Part shown: positions 16,587 to 23,624 of the stretch, piece by piece | Position numbering within the stretch: the stretch's first letter is position 1 | Layout: every line of letters starts with the position of its first letter | NCBI GenBank assembly: GCA_900545665.1 | Contig: UQZU01000011.1 | Coordinates: 1 to 60,759, forward strand | Length of the DNA stretch: 60,759 nucleotides | Direction of reading: 5' to 3' | DNA from: an uncultured Collinsella sp. | GTDB taxonomy: Bacteria; Actinomycetota; Coriobacteriia; Coriobacteriales; Coriobacteriaceae | Translations under genes and position numbers: made by a program | The notes under the pieces: generated by a model | Told to the model about the DNA's origin: nothing | Seen by the model: only the letters and a program-made list of their open reading frames with translations | Database searches by the model: none

Positions 16587-17342
16587 CTATTTTGTAGCTT
16601 TTGACGAGCCTCCGCTCGCCTTTTGGTATTCGTCCTTAAAGGCCTTGAACATGCCGCGCGTCTTGCCGAGCTGCTTGCCCAGTGCGCGACTGCCCTTGTC
16701 CACGGCAACCGATCCCTTGTCGTCGAGCACCTTGGCGCCCTTTTTGACCTTGTCGCCCACCACGACGCTGGCCTCGGCGGCCTTGGCAGCCGCACCGCCC
16801 GAATACCCGAGCGACTTGACCTCGTCCGAGACGACCATCGCGCCGTTCTCGTAGCCGCGCAGCATCGTCGGCGGCACCTGCGTGTCACCAACCAAAATAC
16901 TCGAAGCAGCACCGGCGGTCACATAGAATGCCTGCACGATGCCCGAGCGTGGCTTGAACTCAACGTCCGAGCAATAGCCCACGACGTCGCCCGATTCCGT
17001 GCGCACGTCCATACCGACCCAGATGATGCAATCGTCCAGGTTGATGTCGAGGCGCTTGGCAGCGGCGGCATCGTACGTGTCCTTGACGTCATCGACCGCA
17101 ATGGCGCCCTCGTAGACACCAATGGCGTCGAGCGCTACGAATCGGTCGGGACGCTCGATCATGCCCGCGATATCGGACTGGCGGACCATAAAGCCGACCA
17201 CGCGCGTACCGCCCGGGGTAAAGACCGGAAAGTGAATCTTTCCGAGCTTTTTAGGGCTGCGCGGCGTGCCGTCCTTTTTGGTGCGCTTGTCCTCGGTAGG
17301 CTTGCGATAGATCTTGGCGCCGACAAAATCCCCGGCGCGCAT
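16587..17342 (-). CDS. PRC-barrel domain protein
   Basis: A 251-residue cytosolic protein with two PRC-barrel-like segments (about 5-95, with FVGAKIYR and GTRVVGFMVRQ; and 105-165, with DVVGYCSDVEFKPRSG), then a Lys/Ala-rich tail (180-251). PRC-barrels act as small protein- or RNA-binding modules. The ATG at 17342 shares one base with the TAA of the YtxH-like gene (TAATG), so the two are coupled. The MgtE-like protein at 12932-14776 carries the same fold at its N-terminus. The specific role is unknown. Confidence 0.8.
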   Translation of the reverse strand: MRAGDFVGAKIYRKPTEDKRTKKDGTPRSPKKLGKIHFPVFTPGGTRVVGFMVRQSDIAGMIERPDRFVALDAIGVYEGAIAVDDVKDTYDAAAAKRLDINLDDCIIWVGMDVRTESGDVVGYCSDVEFKPRSGIVQAFYVTAGAASSILVGDTQVPPTMLRGYENGAMVVSDEVKSLGYSGGAAAKAAEASVVVGDKVKKGAKVLDDKGSVAVDKGSRALGKQLGKTRGMFKAFKDEYQKASGGSSKATK

Positions 17343-17731
17343 TATGCCTCGGTCGAGGGCTCCGCAGCCTCGGTATCAGCCTCGACGGCGTTTTCGACCA
17401 CGACGTCGGCGGCAGGCGTCACGTTGCCGCCCGAAATGGCGTCGTTGAGCTGCTCGCGCAGCTGGTCCATGCGCTCGCGGGCCAGGTCGACCTTGGCGCG
17501 CAGGTCGTCGGTCTTGGCGTCGACCATCGGGCCAAAGTCATTCACCGCAGCACGGGCCTCCTCGGCGCTGTGCTCGTAGGTGTCGCGCATATTGTCCCAG
17601 GCGTCGTTGGCGATATCGGCAGCCATGGCGCGGGTCTCGGCGCCCGAGCGCGGGGCCAGAGCAACGCCGACAATAGCGCCGGCAGCGGCGCCAAAAAGTG
17701 CGCCGGAGACAAAGCTGAAAGTCTTACCCAT
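17342..17731 (-). CDS. YtxH-domain protein
   Basis: A 129-residue protein. Residues 5-28 are a glycine/alanine-rich hydrophobic segment (FVSGALFGAAAGAIVGVALAP), followed by the Arg-Ser-Gly motif of YtxH/gas-vesicle-accessory-like proteins and an amphipathic, coiled-coil-prone helix (60-100), with an acidic tail. Family members are stress-associated membrane or envelope proteins of unknown mechanism. The ATG at 17731 with AGGAGAGG is preferred over upstream in-frame codons. It is first in the operon with the PRC-barrel gene, under a TATAAT promoter at 17783-17788. Confidence 0.82.
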   Translation of the reverse strand: MGKTFSFVSGALFGAAAGAIVGVALAPRSGAETRAMAADIANDAWDNMRDTYEHSAEEARAAVNDFGPMVDAKTDDLRAKVDLARERMDQLREQLNDAISGGNVTPAADVVVENAVEADTEAAEPSTEA

Positions 17732-17782
17732 GATCATTCCTCTCCTGCGGGCACGTCGGTGCCCACCGTTTGAATGCTGTCC

Positions 17783-17788
17783 ATTATA
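17783..17788 (-). promoter_or_regulatory. -10 element of ytxH-like operon
   Basis: A perfect TATAAT in context GGGTATAATGG lies about 50 nt before the ATG at 17731. The -35 is poor. A small GGGCAC-cgac-GTGCCC stem sits between it and the RBS. Confidence 0.6.
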
Positions 17789-17867
17789 CCCGCAGCGCAT
17801 CACTTGCCGCTCCGCTCATCTGCGTACGGCAAAGGCGCAGGTACGTGATGGTGATAAACGCGTAGGC

Positions 17868-18701
17868 CTACTCCTGAGGCATAGCCGGCATGGCCACCGT
17901 GGCACCCGGGTCCTCGCCGGCGCCGTCCACGAGCGGCAGACCGCCCTCATGCGCAGGTCCTGCCGGAGCCGTCGCCGCACCGCCAAAGACGGCAGCGGAG
18001 GCCTCGTGGTTCTCGGCAACCGCACCCTCGGTATCAATCGCCACCTGGGGCTCGTCGTCAAAGTTGGGGACGCCCTGGGGCTCGGTGGGAACGGGCTCGG
18101 CGGTCGCATCGGCAACGGGCTCGGCGTCGACCGGCACATCGCCCTCGTCAGCGCCCTCGTCCTCGGCAGCATCTTCGCCGTTCGCAGCGGCGACGGCCTC
18201 GTGAGGATCCTTGCCCTCGGCCTCGGCGCGCATGCCCAGCACCAGGTTGCGCAGGCCCGCGACCGTGCCCTCCACGTCGGGGGCAGGCTGGTCGGCGTGC
18301 AGATAGGCCCAGTCCATCATAAAGGTGGCCGAAGACAGCGCACCGATGGCCAGCGCGTCGTCGGGGCACGAAAGCTCAACCTCAAAGACGCGCTCGTCAT
18401 GCTCGCTTACGCGCGTGCGGCCGCACGAGATGCTACCGGCAAGACCGGTCTCGTTCATGAGCTCGACCGTCACATGCTCAAGCAGATGGCAAAGCTCGGT
18501 CTGGCCCATGCAGTCCTGGAACTCGCGACCGGAATCACCCAGGCACAGGTGCTTGGCAATCGCCGGCACCAGGTAATACACGCGCGCCGTAGCCTCGATA
18601 TCCTCCGAGGTCATGAGCGGCATGCCGGGGTTCACCAGCACGTGCGCGCAAATCTTGTCCTCGCTGACGGTGACCTTAAGGATGTTGAACAGGCCTGCCA
18701 T
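17868..18701 (-). CDS. Stand-alone homologue of the cyanophycin synthetase N-domain
   Basis: A 277-residue protein. Residues 1-135 align by eye with the N-terminal domain of cyanophycin synthetase CphA: HLLEHVTVEL (72-81; CphA HIVEHVALEL), CGRTR (93-97) and a following VFEVEL strand (CphA VYNVVIEY). HxxEH is a zinc-binding pattern, and the CphA1 N-domain is reported to have hydrolytic activity that makes primers. The ATP-grasp and Mur-ligase parts of CphA are absent; instead a long acidic Ala/Glu/Pro tail (155-277) follows. I infer a metal-dependent peptidase/hydrolase or peptide-binding role. It lies 24 nt downstream of the CorC-like gene, probably in one operon. Confidence 0.6.
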   Translation of the reverse strand: MAGLFNILKVTVSEDKICAHVLVNPGMPLMTSEDIEATARVYYLVPAIAKHLCLGDSGREFQDCMGQTELCHLLEHVTVELMNETGLAGSISCGRTRVSEHDERVFEVELSCPDDALAIGALSSATFMMDWAYLHADQPAPDVEGTVAGLRNLVLGMRAEAEGKDPHEAVAAANGEDAAEDEGADEGDVPVDAEPVADATAEPVPTEPQGVPNFDDEPQVAIDTEGAVAENHEASAAVFGGAATAPAGPAHEGGLPLVDGAGEDPGATVAMPAMPQE

Positions 18702-18725
18702 AACTCTCCCCTACTCTTCCTTGTC

Positions 18726-20099
18726 CTACTCGTCGCCGTCATGCGGATTCGCGGAACCCGCACCCGACGTCGTCGGCTCGTCTACCGAAGACTCGGAATC
18801 CTTCTGATCGGTTTCGGCCGGAGCGATCACGCGAATGAGCGAGATGCGCTGGCCACGCATCGACTGCACTTTAAACTTGTACCCCGCAACCTCAAACACC
18901 TCTCCGATGTCGGGCACCGAGTCGCAAAGCTCCAAAATCCAGCCGGCGATGGTCTCATAATCATCGCTTTCCTCGAGCGGCCAACCAAGCTCAATCGCGT
19001 CATCGCACGAAAAACGCCCATCAACGAGCCACTCGCGGCGCGAAAGGCGCGTGAGATACTTGTTGTCGGGGTCGAACTCGTCCTCGATCTCGCCGACGAT
19101 CTCCTCGACGATATCCTCGATGGTGATAATGCCGGCCGTGCCGCCGTACTCGTCCACGACCACCACGATCTGGTCGTGCGAGGTCTGCATCTCGGACAGT
19201 AGCGGCAGGATGTCCTTGGTGTCGGGCACAAAGGTGGCGTCGCGCAAAAAGCCGGCGATGGGCTGGTCACCCTTGCCGTCGAGCGCGGGTTGGATCAGGT
19301 CCTTGATGTGCGCGATGCCGGCGACGTTGTCGGGGTCCTCGTGATAGACGGGGATGCGGCTGAAGCCGGTCTGGCGCATGGTGGACAGCACGTCGGCGAC
19401 CGTCTCGTCGTCCTCGCACATGGTGGTGTCCACGCGCGGCACCATGACCTCGCGGGCAACGGTGTCGCCTAGGTCGAAGATCTCGTGGATCATGCGCTTT
19501 TCCTCGTCGAGCAGGTCGTCCTGCTCCGAGACCATGTACTTGATCTCTTCTTCCGAGACGTTTTGGCGGTCGTCGGCGCTCTTGATGCGCAGGATGCGGG
19601 CCAGGCCATCGGAGCAGGCGCCGGTCAGCCACACGAGCGGACGGGCGATCTTTTGGAAAAACGACAACGGTCCCACGACCTGCTTGGACACGCCCTCGGC
19701 ATTGGCCAGGCCGATGCGCTTGGGGACGAGCTCGCCGATCACGATGGACACGAAGGCGACCGCGACGGTGATGATGACCGGCGCCAGGCCGCGCGCGATG
19801 GCGGAGAGCGGCGCGATGCCAAAGCTCATGAGCCACGTGGCGAGCGGGTCGGACAGACTCGTCGAGGCGACGGCGGACGAGGCGAAGCCCACGAGCGTAA
19901 TGGCAACCTGGATGGTGGCGAGCAGCTGGTCGGAGTCGGCAGCCAGCTTAATGGCACGCTCGGCGCGCTTGTCGCCCTCCTCGGCCTCGTGCTCCAACAC
20001 GGCGCGCTTGGCCGTGGTGAGCGCCATCTCGGACATAGAGAAGTAGCCGTTGATGAGGGTCAAAACGAGGGTGGTGATAAGGGAGATGGTTATGTCCAT
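18726..20099 (-). CDS. Hemolysin/CorC-family CNNM-CBS membrane protein
   Basis: A 457-residue protein with a CNNM/DUF21 membrane domain (1-190, about four helices; SMSEMALTTAKRAVLE), an acidic-helix bundle (ISEEEIKYMVSEQDD region, 205-225), a CBS pair (about 225-350; REVMVPRVDTTMCEDDETV, VVVDEYGGTAGIITIEDIVEEIVGEI) and a C-terminal CorC_HlyC transporter-associated domain (about 365-440). Members are linked to Mg2+/Co2+ efflux or resistance. A Ser/Asp-rich tail ends the protein. The ATG at 20099 is the natural start because helix 1 begins at once. It is another magnesium-linked gene near the MgtE/NRMT pair. Confidence 0.93.
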   Translation of the reverse strand: MDITISLITTLVLTLINGYFSMSEMALTTAKRAVLEHEAEEGDKRAERAIKLAADSDQLLATIQVAITLVGFASSAVASTSLSDPLATWLMSFGIAPLSAIARGLAPVIITVAVAFVSIVIGELVPKRIGLANAEGVSKQVVGPLSFFQKIARPLVWLTGACSDGLARILRIKSADDRQNVSEEEIKYMVSEQDDLLDEEKRMIHEIFDLGDTVAREVMVPRVDTTMCEDDETVADVLSTMRQTGFSRIPVYHEDPDNVAGIAHIKDLIQPALDGKGDQPIAGFLRDATFVPDTKDILPLLSEMQTSHDQIVVVVDEYGGTAGIITIEDIVEEIVGEIEDEFDPDNKYLTRLSRREWLVDGRFSCDDAIELGWPLEESDDYETIAGWILELCDSVPDIGEVFEVAGYKFKVQSMRGQRISLIRVIAPAETDQKDSESSVDEPTTSGAGSANPHDGDE

Positions 20100-20209
20100 C
20101 GGGAGTTTCTCGAACCTCCAAGATTCGGGACGTCAGGTTAAAACGTTGATGGCGGATACGGCAATTGCACCGGCGCCCAAACGAGAACGCGGGCGCGCAG
20201 GCGTGGTCG

Positions 20210-20893
20210 CTAGATTACGAAGAGGATCACCGCCATGAACTGGAAGATGCTGCCGGCGAGCACCCACAGGTGAAACACGCTGTGCAGATAGCGCACGTTT
20301 TTGGCGATATAGAACGGCACGCCCGCGGTGTAGCACACGCCGCCGACGGCGAGCAGGGCAAGTGCCACGGGGTTGAGCAGCGCAACAAGTTCGGGCAGCT
20401 TAAAGACAACGAGCCAGCCCATCAGCAGGTAGACCAGGCCGCTTACCCAATGCGGCTGGCGCTCGCGTAGGAAGCACTCGAGGGCGATGCCGATGATGGC
20501 GATGGCCCATACGGCAAAGAACAGCACAGCGCCGCCGTCGTTTGCGAGCGTGATGAGGCAAAACGGCGTATAGCTGCCGGCTATGAGCAGGTAGATGCAG
20601 CTGTGGTCGATGATGCGAAACACGCGCTTGGCGCGCGCGGGCTGAATCGCGTGGTAGAGCGTGGAGGCTAGGTATTCGAGGATAATGCTGACGCCATAGA
20701 CAATCGCCGCGGCCATATGGGCCGGGCCTCCGCCGCGCAGGGCGGCGAATACGATCAGGAGCACCAGGCCCGCGATACCCAGCAGGCAGCCGACACCATG
20801 GGTGACGGAGTTCATGATCTCCTCGCCCACTGTGTAGTGTGGAACGGCCGCGGTCTTGGGTCGCGGCTTAGAACTGTCGCTCGAATCGGACAT
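20210..20893 (-). CDS. trhA: Hemolysin III / TrhA-family membrane protein
   Basis: A 227-residue PAQR-family protein with seven membrane helices. Family markers are EEIMNSVTHGVG near the N-terminus, STLYHAI, the zinc-ligand region RIIDHSCIYLLIAGSYTPF, and HSVFHLWVLAGSIFQF at the end. Bacterial members affect membrane energetics and lipid homeostasis. The ATG at 20893 is preferred over a TTG at 20911; GGAGG lies 11 nt upstream. A TATAGT -10-like hexamer is about 30 nt farther up. It is monocistronic, separated from the CorC gene by 110 bp. Confidence 0.92.
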   Translation of the reverse strand: MSDSSDSSKPRPKTAAVPHYTVGEEIMNSVTHGVGCLLGIAGLVLLIVFAALRGGGPAHMAAAIVYGVSIILEYLASTLYHAIQPARAKRVFRIIDHSCIYLLIAGSYTPFCLITLANDGGAVLFFAVWAIAIIGIALECFLRERQPHWVSGLVYLLMGWLVVFKLPELVALLNPVALALLAVGGVCYTAGVPFYIAKNVRYLHSVFHLWVLAGSIFQFMAVILFVI

Positions 20894-21079
20894 GCCGGTT
20901 ACATCCTCCAACGTAAAGAGTTCTCAACACTATATCAAAGCGTCTAGGTACGTGCGAAATTTGCACCATACGTGACCCTTTGTTTACCCATTCTTTGCCT
21001 GTTGACGCATCAACGGCGAACGTCCATAATGCGCTTGCATTAAATGTTGATTTATTAACATCTTATAGGAGAATACCGC

Positions 21080-22045
21080 ATGGCTCAAAACGCACGTTCC
21101 CATCGAAAGCTCAAGATAGCCGGCGTCGTTGCGCTGGTGCTCGTTGTCGCGCTGCTGGGGTTTGCCGGCAACTTTTTGTTTGACTTTGCCCTGAACCCCC
21201 AAGCGCCGTACACCATGAAGATGATGCAGGATGGCAAGGACGCCGAAAAGGGCGAGCAGATGGACGCCGAGGAGGGCGAGGCACGGACGTGGTTTAAGGA
21301 AAACCGCGAGAGCAGCAGCCTCACCGCGAACGACGGGACCGAGCTTGCCGCCTGGTATTTTGCTGCGTCGGAGAGCACGCACGACTACGCCGTCTGCCTG
21401 CATGGATATACCAACGAGCCCATCGGTATGGCCCGATACGTCAAGCGATTCCACGACCGCGGCATGAACGTACTCGCACCCGCCGCACGCGCCCACGAGC
21501 GCTCCGGCGGCGACTATATCGGCATGGGCTGGCCCGAGCGGCTCGATGTCGTCGCATGGATCGAGCGAATCGTTCAGGCTGACCCCGAGGCGCGCATCCT
21601 GGTCTTTGGCGAGTCGATGGGTGCGGCAACCGCCATGAACGTCGCGGGGGAATCTCTGCCCGCAAACGTGAAATGCATTATCGAGGACTGCGGTTATACA
21701 AGTGTTTGGGACGAGTTTTCTCTGCAGCTCAAGGACGTGTTCGGCCTGCCCAGCTTTCCCTTGCTCGATATAGCAAACTTGGTGTGCAACGTGCGCGCGG
21801 GCTACGACTTTCATAAGGCGAGCAGTGTGGAGCAACTCAAACACGCGACGGTTCCCATGCTGTTTATCCACGGCGACCAGGACACCTTTGTACCGTACAG
21901 CATGCTCGACCAAAATTACGACGCGTGCGCCAGCAAGGTCAAGCAAAAGCTCACTATCCATGGCGCCACCCACGCCAAGAGCGCGCAGGTCGACCCCGAA
22001 CTCTACTGGAACACGGTCGACAACTTCCTCGACAAGAATTTTTAG
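21080..22045 (+). CDS. Membrane-anchored alpha/beta hydrolase
   Basis: A 321-residue protein with an N-terminal signal anchor (about 12-36, AGVVALVLVVALLGFAGNFLF) and an extracytosolic alpha/beta-hydrolase domain. The nucleophile elbow is GESMG (Ser in VFGESMGAATA), the acid is Asp in HGDQDTFVP and the His is in HGATHAKS, so the triad is complete. It resembles the YfhR/BAAT-like serine hydrolases of Firmicutes and Actinobacteria. The substrate is unknown. TAGGAG precedes the ATG at 21080. It is monocistronic and ends at a bidirectional terminator. Confidence 0.88.
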   Translation: MAQNARSHRKLKIAGVVALVLVVALLGFAGNFLFDFALNPQAPYTMKMMQDGKDAEKGEQMDAEEGEARTWFKENRESSSLTANDGTELAAWYFAASESTHDYAVCLHGYTNEPIGMARYVKRFHDRGMNVLAPAARAHERSGGDYIGMGWPERLDVVAWIERIVQADPEARILVFGESMGAATAMNVAGESLPANVKCIIEDCGYTSVWDEFSLQLKDVFGLPSFPLLDIANLVCNVRAGYDFHKASSVEQLKHATVPMLFIHGDQDTFVPYSMLDQNYDACASKVKQKLTIHGATHAKSAQVDPELYWNTVDNFLDKNF

Positions 22046-22123
22046 GCAAAAAGCAACGTCTGGGGTTTTGTTGCCAAAAATCGGTTTGTGGTCGGCGGTA
22101 TTCGATTTTTCACCGCACTTCCG

Positions 22124-22162
22124 AAAAGCCGCCCGCGGGCACTGTGCTCACGGGCGGCTTTT
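22124..22162. terminator. Bidirectional terminator
   Basis: AAAAGCCGCCCG and CGGGCGGCTTTT form a 12-bp stem. T-runs on either strand terminate both the hydrolase gene (plus) and the convergent DUF362 gene (minus). Confidence 0.9.
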
Positions 22163-22209
22163 GCTAACGCTGCGCTACAAAAACGCTTGATTTGTCCAAT
22201 AGCTAGACG

Positions 22210-23415
22210 CTACTTGACCTCGATGAGCTCGTACTTGCTCGTGCCCAGGCCGATCTTTTCGGCGTGCGCGATGCACGCGCGCCAGTCGGTGTCGGGATGC
22301 GTGATGCAGAAGGGATCCTTGGCCTGCTCGCCCTCCAGATGCTCGTGATTGTGCTCCATCTTGGCCGCGCTATCGGTGAGCTCGGTGTTGGGCAGCGGCT
22401 CGGATGCCATGACGGCATCGGCGCAGGCCTGGTCGATGGCGACCGGGTCGAAGCTCGCGAACATGCCGATATCGTTGACGATAGGCGTGTCGTTTTCGGG
22501 ATGGCAATCGCAGTTGGGGCTGATATCCATGGCGAGCGAGATGTGGAAGCTCGGGCGGCCGTCGACAACGGCCTTGGTGTACTCGGCGATCTTGCAGTTG
22601 AGCACGTCTGCCGCGGCCTCATAGCCGGGCTTGATGCAGTCCTGGTTGCATGCCGCAATGCAGCGTCCGCAGCCCACGCAGCGATCGTGGTCGATGGCAG
22701 CCACGTGCACCGTGCGAGTAGCGCCGCTGGCAAGCTCGCGCTCGCGGGTGTCGTCGAACGAGATAGCGTTGTGCGCGCAGATCTTTTCGCAGGCACGGCA
22801 GCCAACGCAGTGCTCGGGCGCGACGTTCGGCTTGCCGGCGGCATGCTGCTCCATCTTGCCGGCGCGACTGCCGCCGCCCATGCCCAGGTTCTTCATGGCA
22901 CCGCCAAAGCCGGCCTGCTCATGACCCTTAAAGTGGGTGAGGCTGATCACGATATCGGCATCCATGAGCGCCTGACCGATCTTGGCCTCGTGCACGTACT
23001 CGCCGCCCTCGACCGGGACAAGCGCCTCGTCGGTGCCCTTGAGGCCGTCGGCGATGATGATCTGGCAACCCGTAGCATACGGGGTAAAGCCGTTCTGGTA
23101 GGCGGTATCAATGTGCTCGAGCGCGTTTTTGCGGCTACCCACATAGAGCGTGTTGCAGTCGGTGAGGAAGGGCTTGCCACCCAGCTCCTTCACGACATCC
23201 GCGACGGCGCGGGCGTAGTTGGGACGCAAAAAGCTCAGGTTGCCCAGCTCGCCAAAGTGAATCTTAATGGCGACGAACTTGTTCTCAAAGTCGATCTGCT
23301 CAATTCCGGCGTGACGGATGAGGCGCTTGAGCTTGTCGAGCTGGCTCTCGCGAGCATGCGTGCGCAGGTTGGTGAAGTACACCTTAGCGGGTGCTGCGGG
23401 TGCAGTTGCGGTCAT
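22210..23415 (-). CDS. DUF362 domain protein with two [4Fe-4S] clusters
   Basis: A 401-residue cytosolic iron-sulfur protein. The DUF362 core spans about 1-190 and 290-400 and wraps a ferredoxin insert with two CxxCxxC...C motifs (VGCRACEKICAHN and RCVGCGRCIAACNQDC). The glycine-rich FGGAMKNLGMGGGSRAGK is the family hallmark. DUF362 proteins are common in anaerobes, and a role in cluster delivery or redox chemistry is suspected but unproven. The ATG at 23415 follows GAGGGG. It is monocistronic. Confidence 0.9.
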   Translation of the reverse strand: MTATAPAAPAKVYFTNLRTHARESQLDKLKRLIRHAGIEQIDFENKFVAIKIHFGELGNLSFLRPNYARAVADVVKELGGKPFLTDCNTLYVGSRKNALEHIDTAYQNGFTPYATGCQIIIADGLKGTDEALVPVEGGEYVHEAKIGQALMDADIVISLTHFKGHEQAGFGGAMKNLGMGGGSRAGKMEQHAAGKPNVAPEHCVGCRACEKICAHNAISFDDTRERELASGATRTVHVAAIDHDRCVGCGRCIAACNQDCIKPGYEAAADVLNCKIAEYTKAVVDGRPSFHISLAMDISPNCDCHPENDTPIVNDIGMFASFDPVAIDQACADAVMASEPLPNTELTDSAAKMEHNHEHLEGEQAKDPFCITHPDTDWRACIAHAEKIGLGTSKYELIEVK

Positions 23416-23498
23416 AGATCTATCCCCTCGGTCTATATGGCGTTACAGACATAGAGGATGGTACCAGTTAAAGCAGAGTTAAAGTCAAGTACGGAACC

Positions 23499-23624
23499 TA
23501 GTCATTGGGGACGTTCTTAAATGACCAGTCGCAAGGGACACTCTTTCGCCGCCCGGCAGTTAGGGACAGTCCTTGCCAGCCGGCCGGCGAGCCGACGAAT
23601 GGCAAGGACTGTCCCCGATGGCTA
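23499..23624. repeat. Composite REP-like repeat, copy A
   Basis: Begins TAGTCATTGGGGACGTTCTT, then AAGGGACACTCTTTCGCC, then a hairpin GGGACAGTCCTTGCCA (23563-23578) with TGGCAAGGACTGTCCC (23600-23615). It abuts the TAG (23622-23624) of the permease gene. Copy B at 27105-27303 has the same modules in the same order. Confidence 0.85.
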
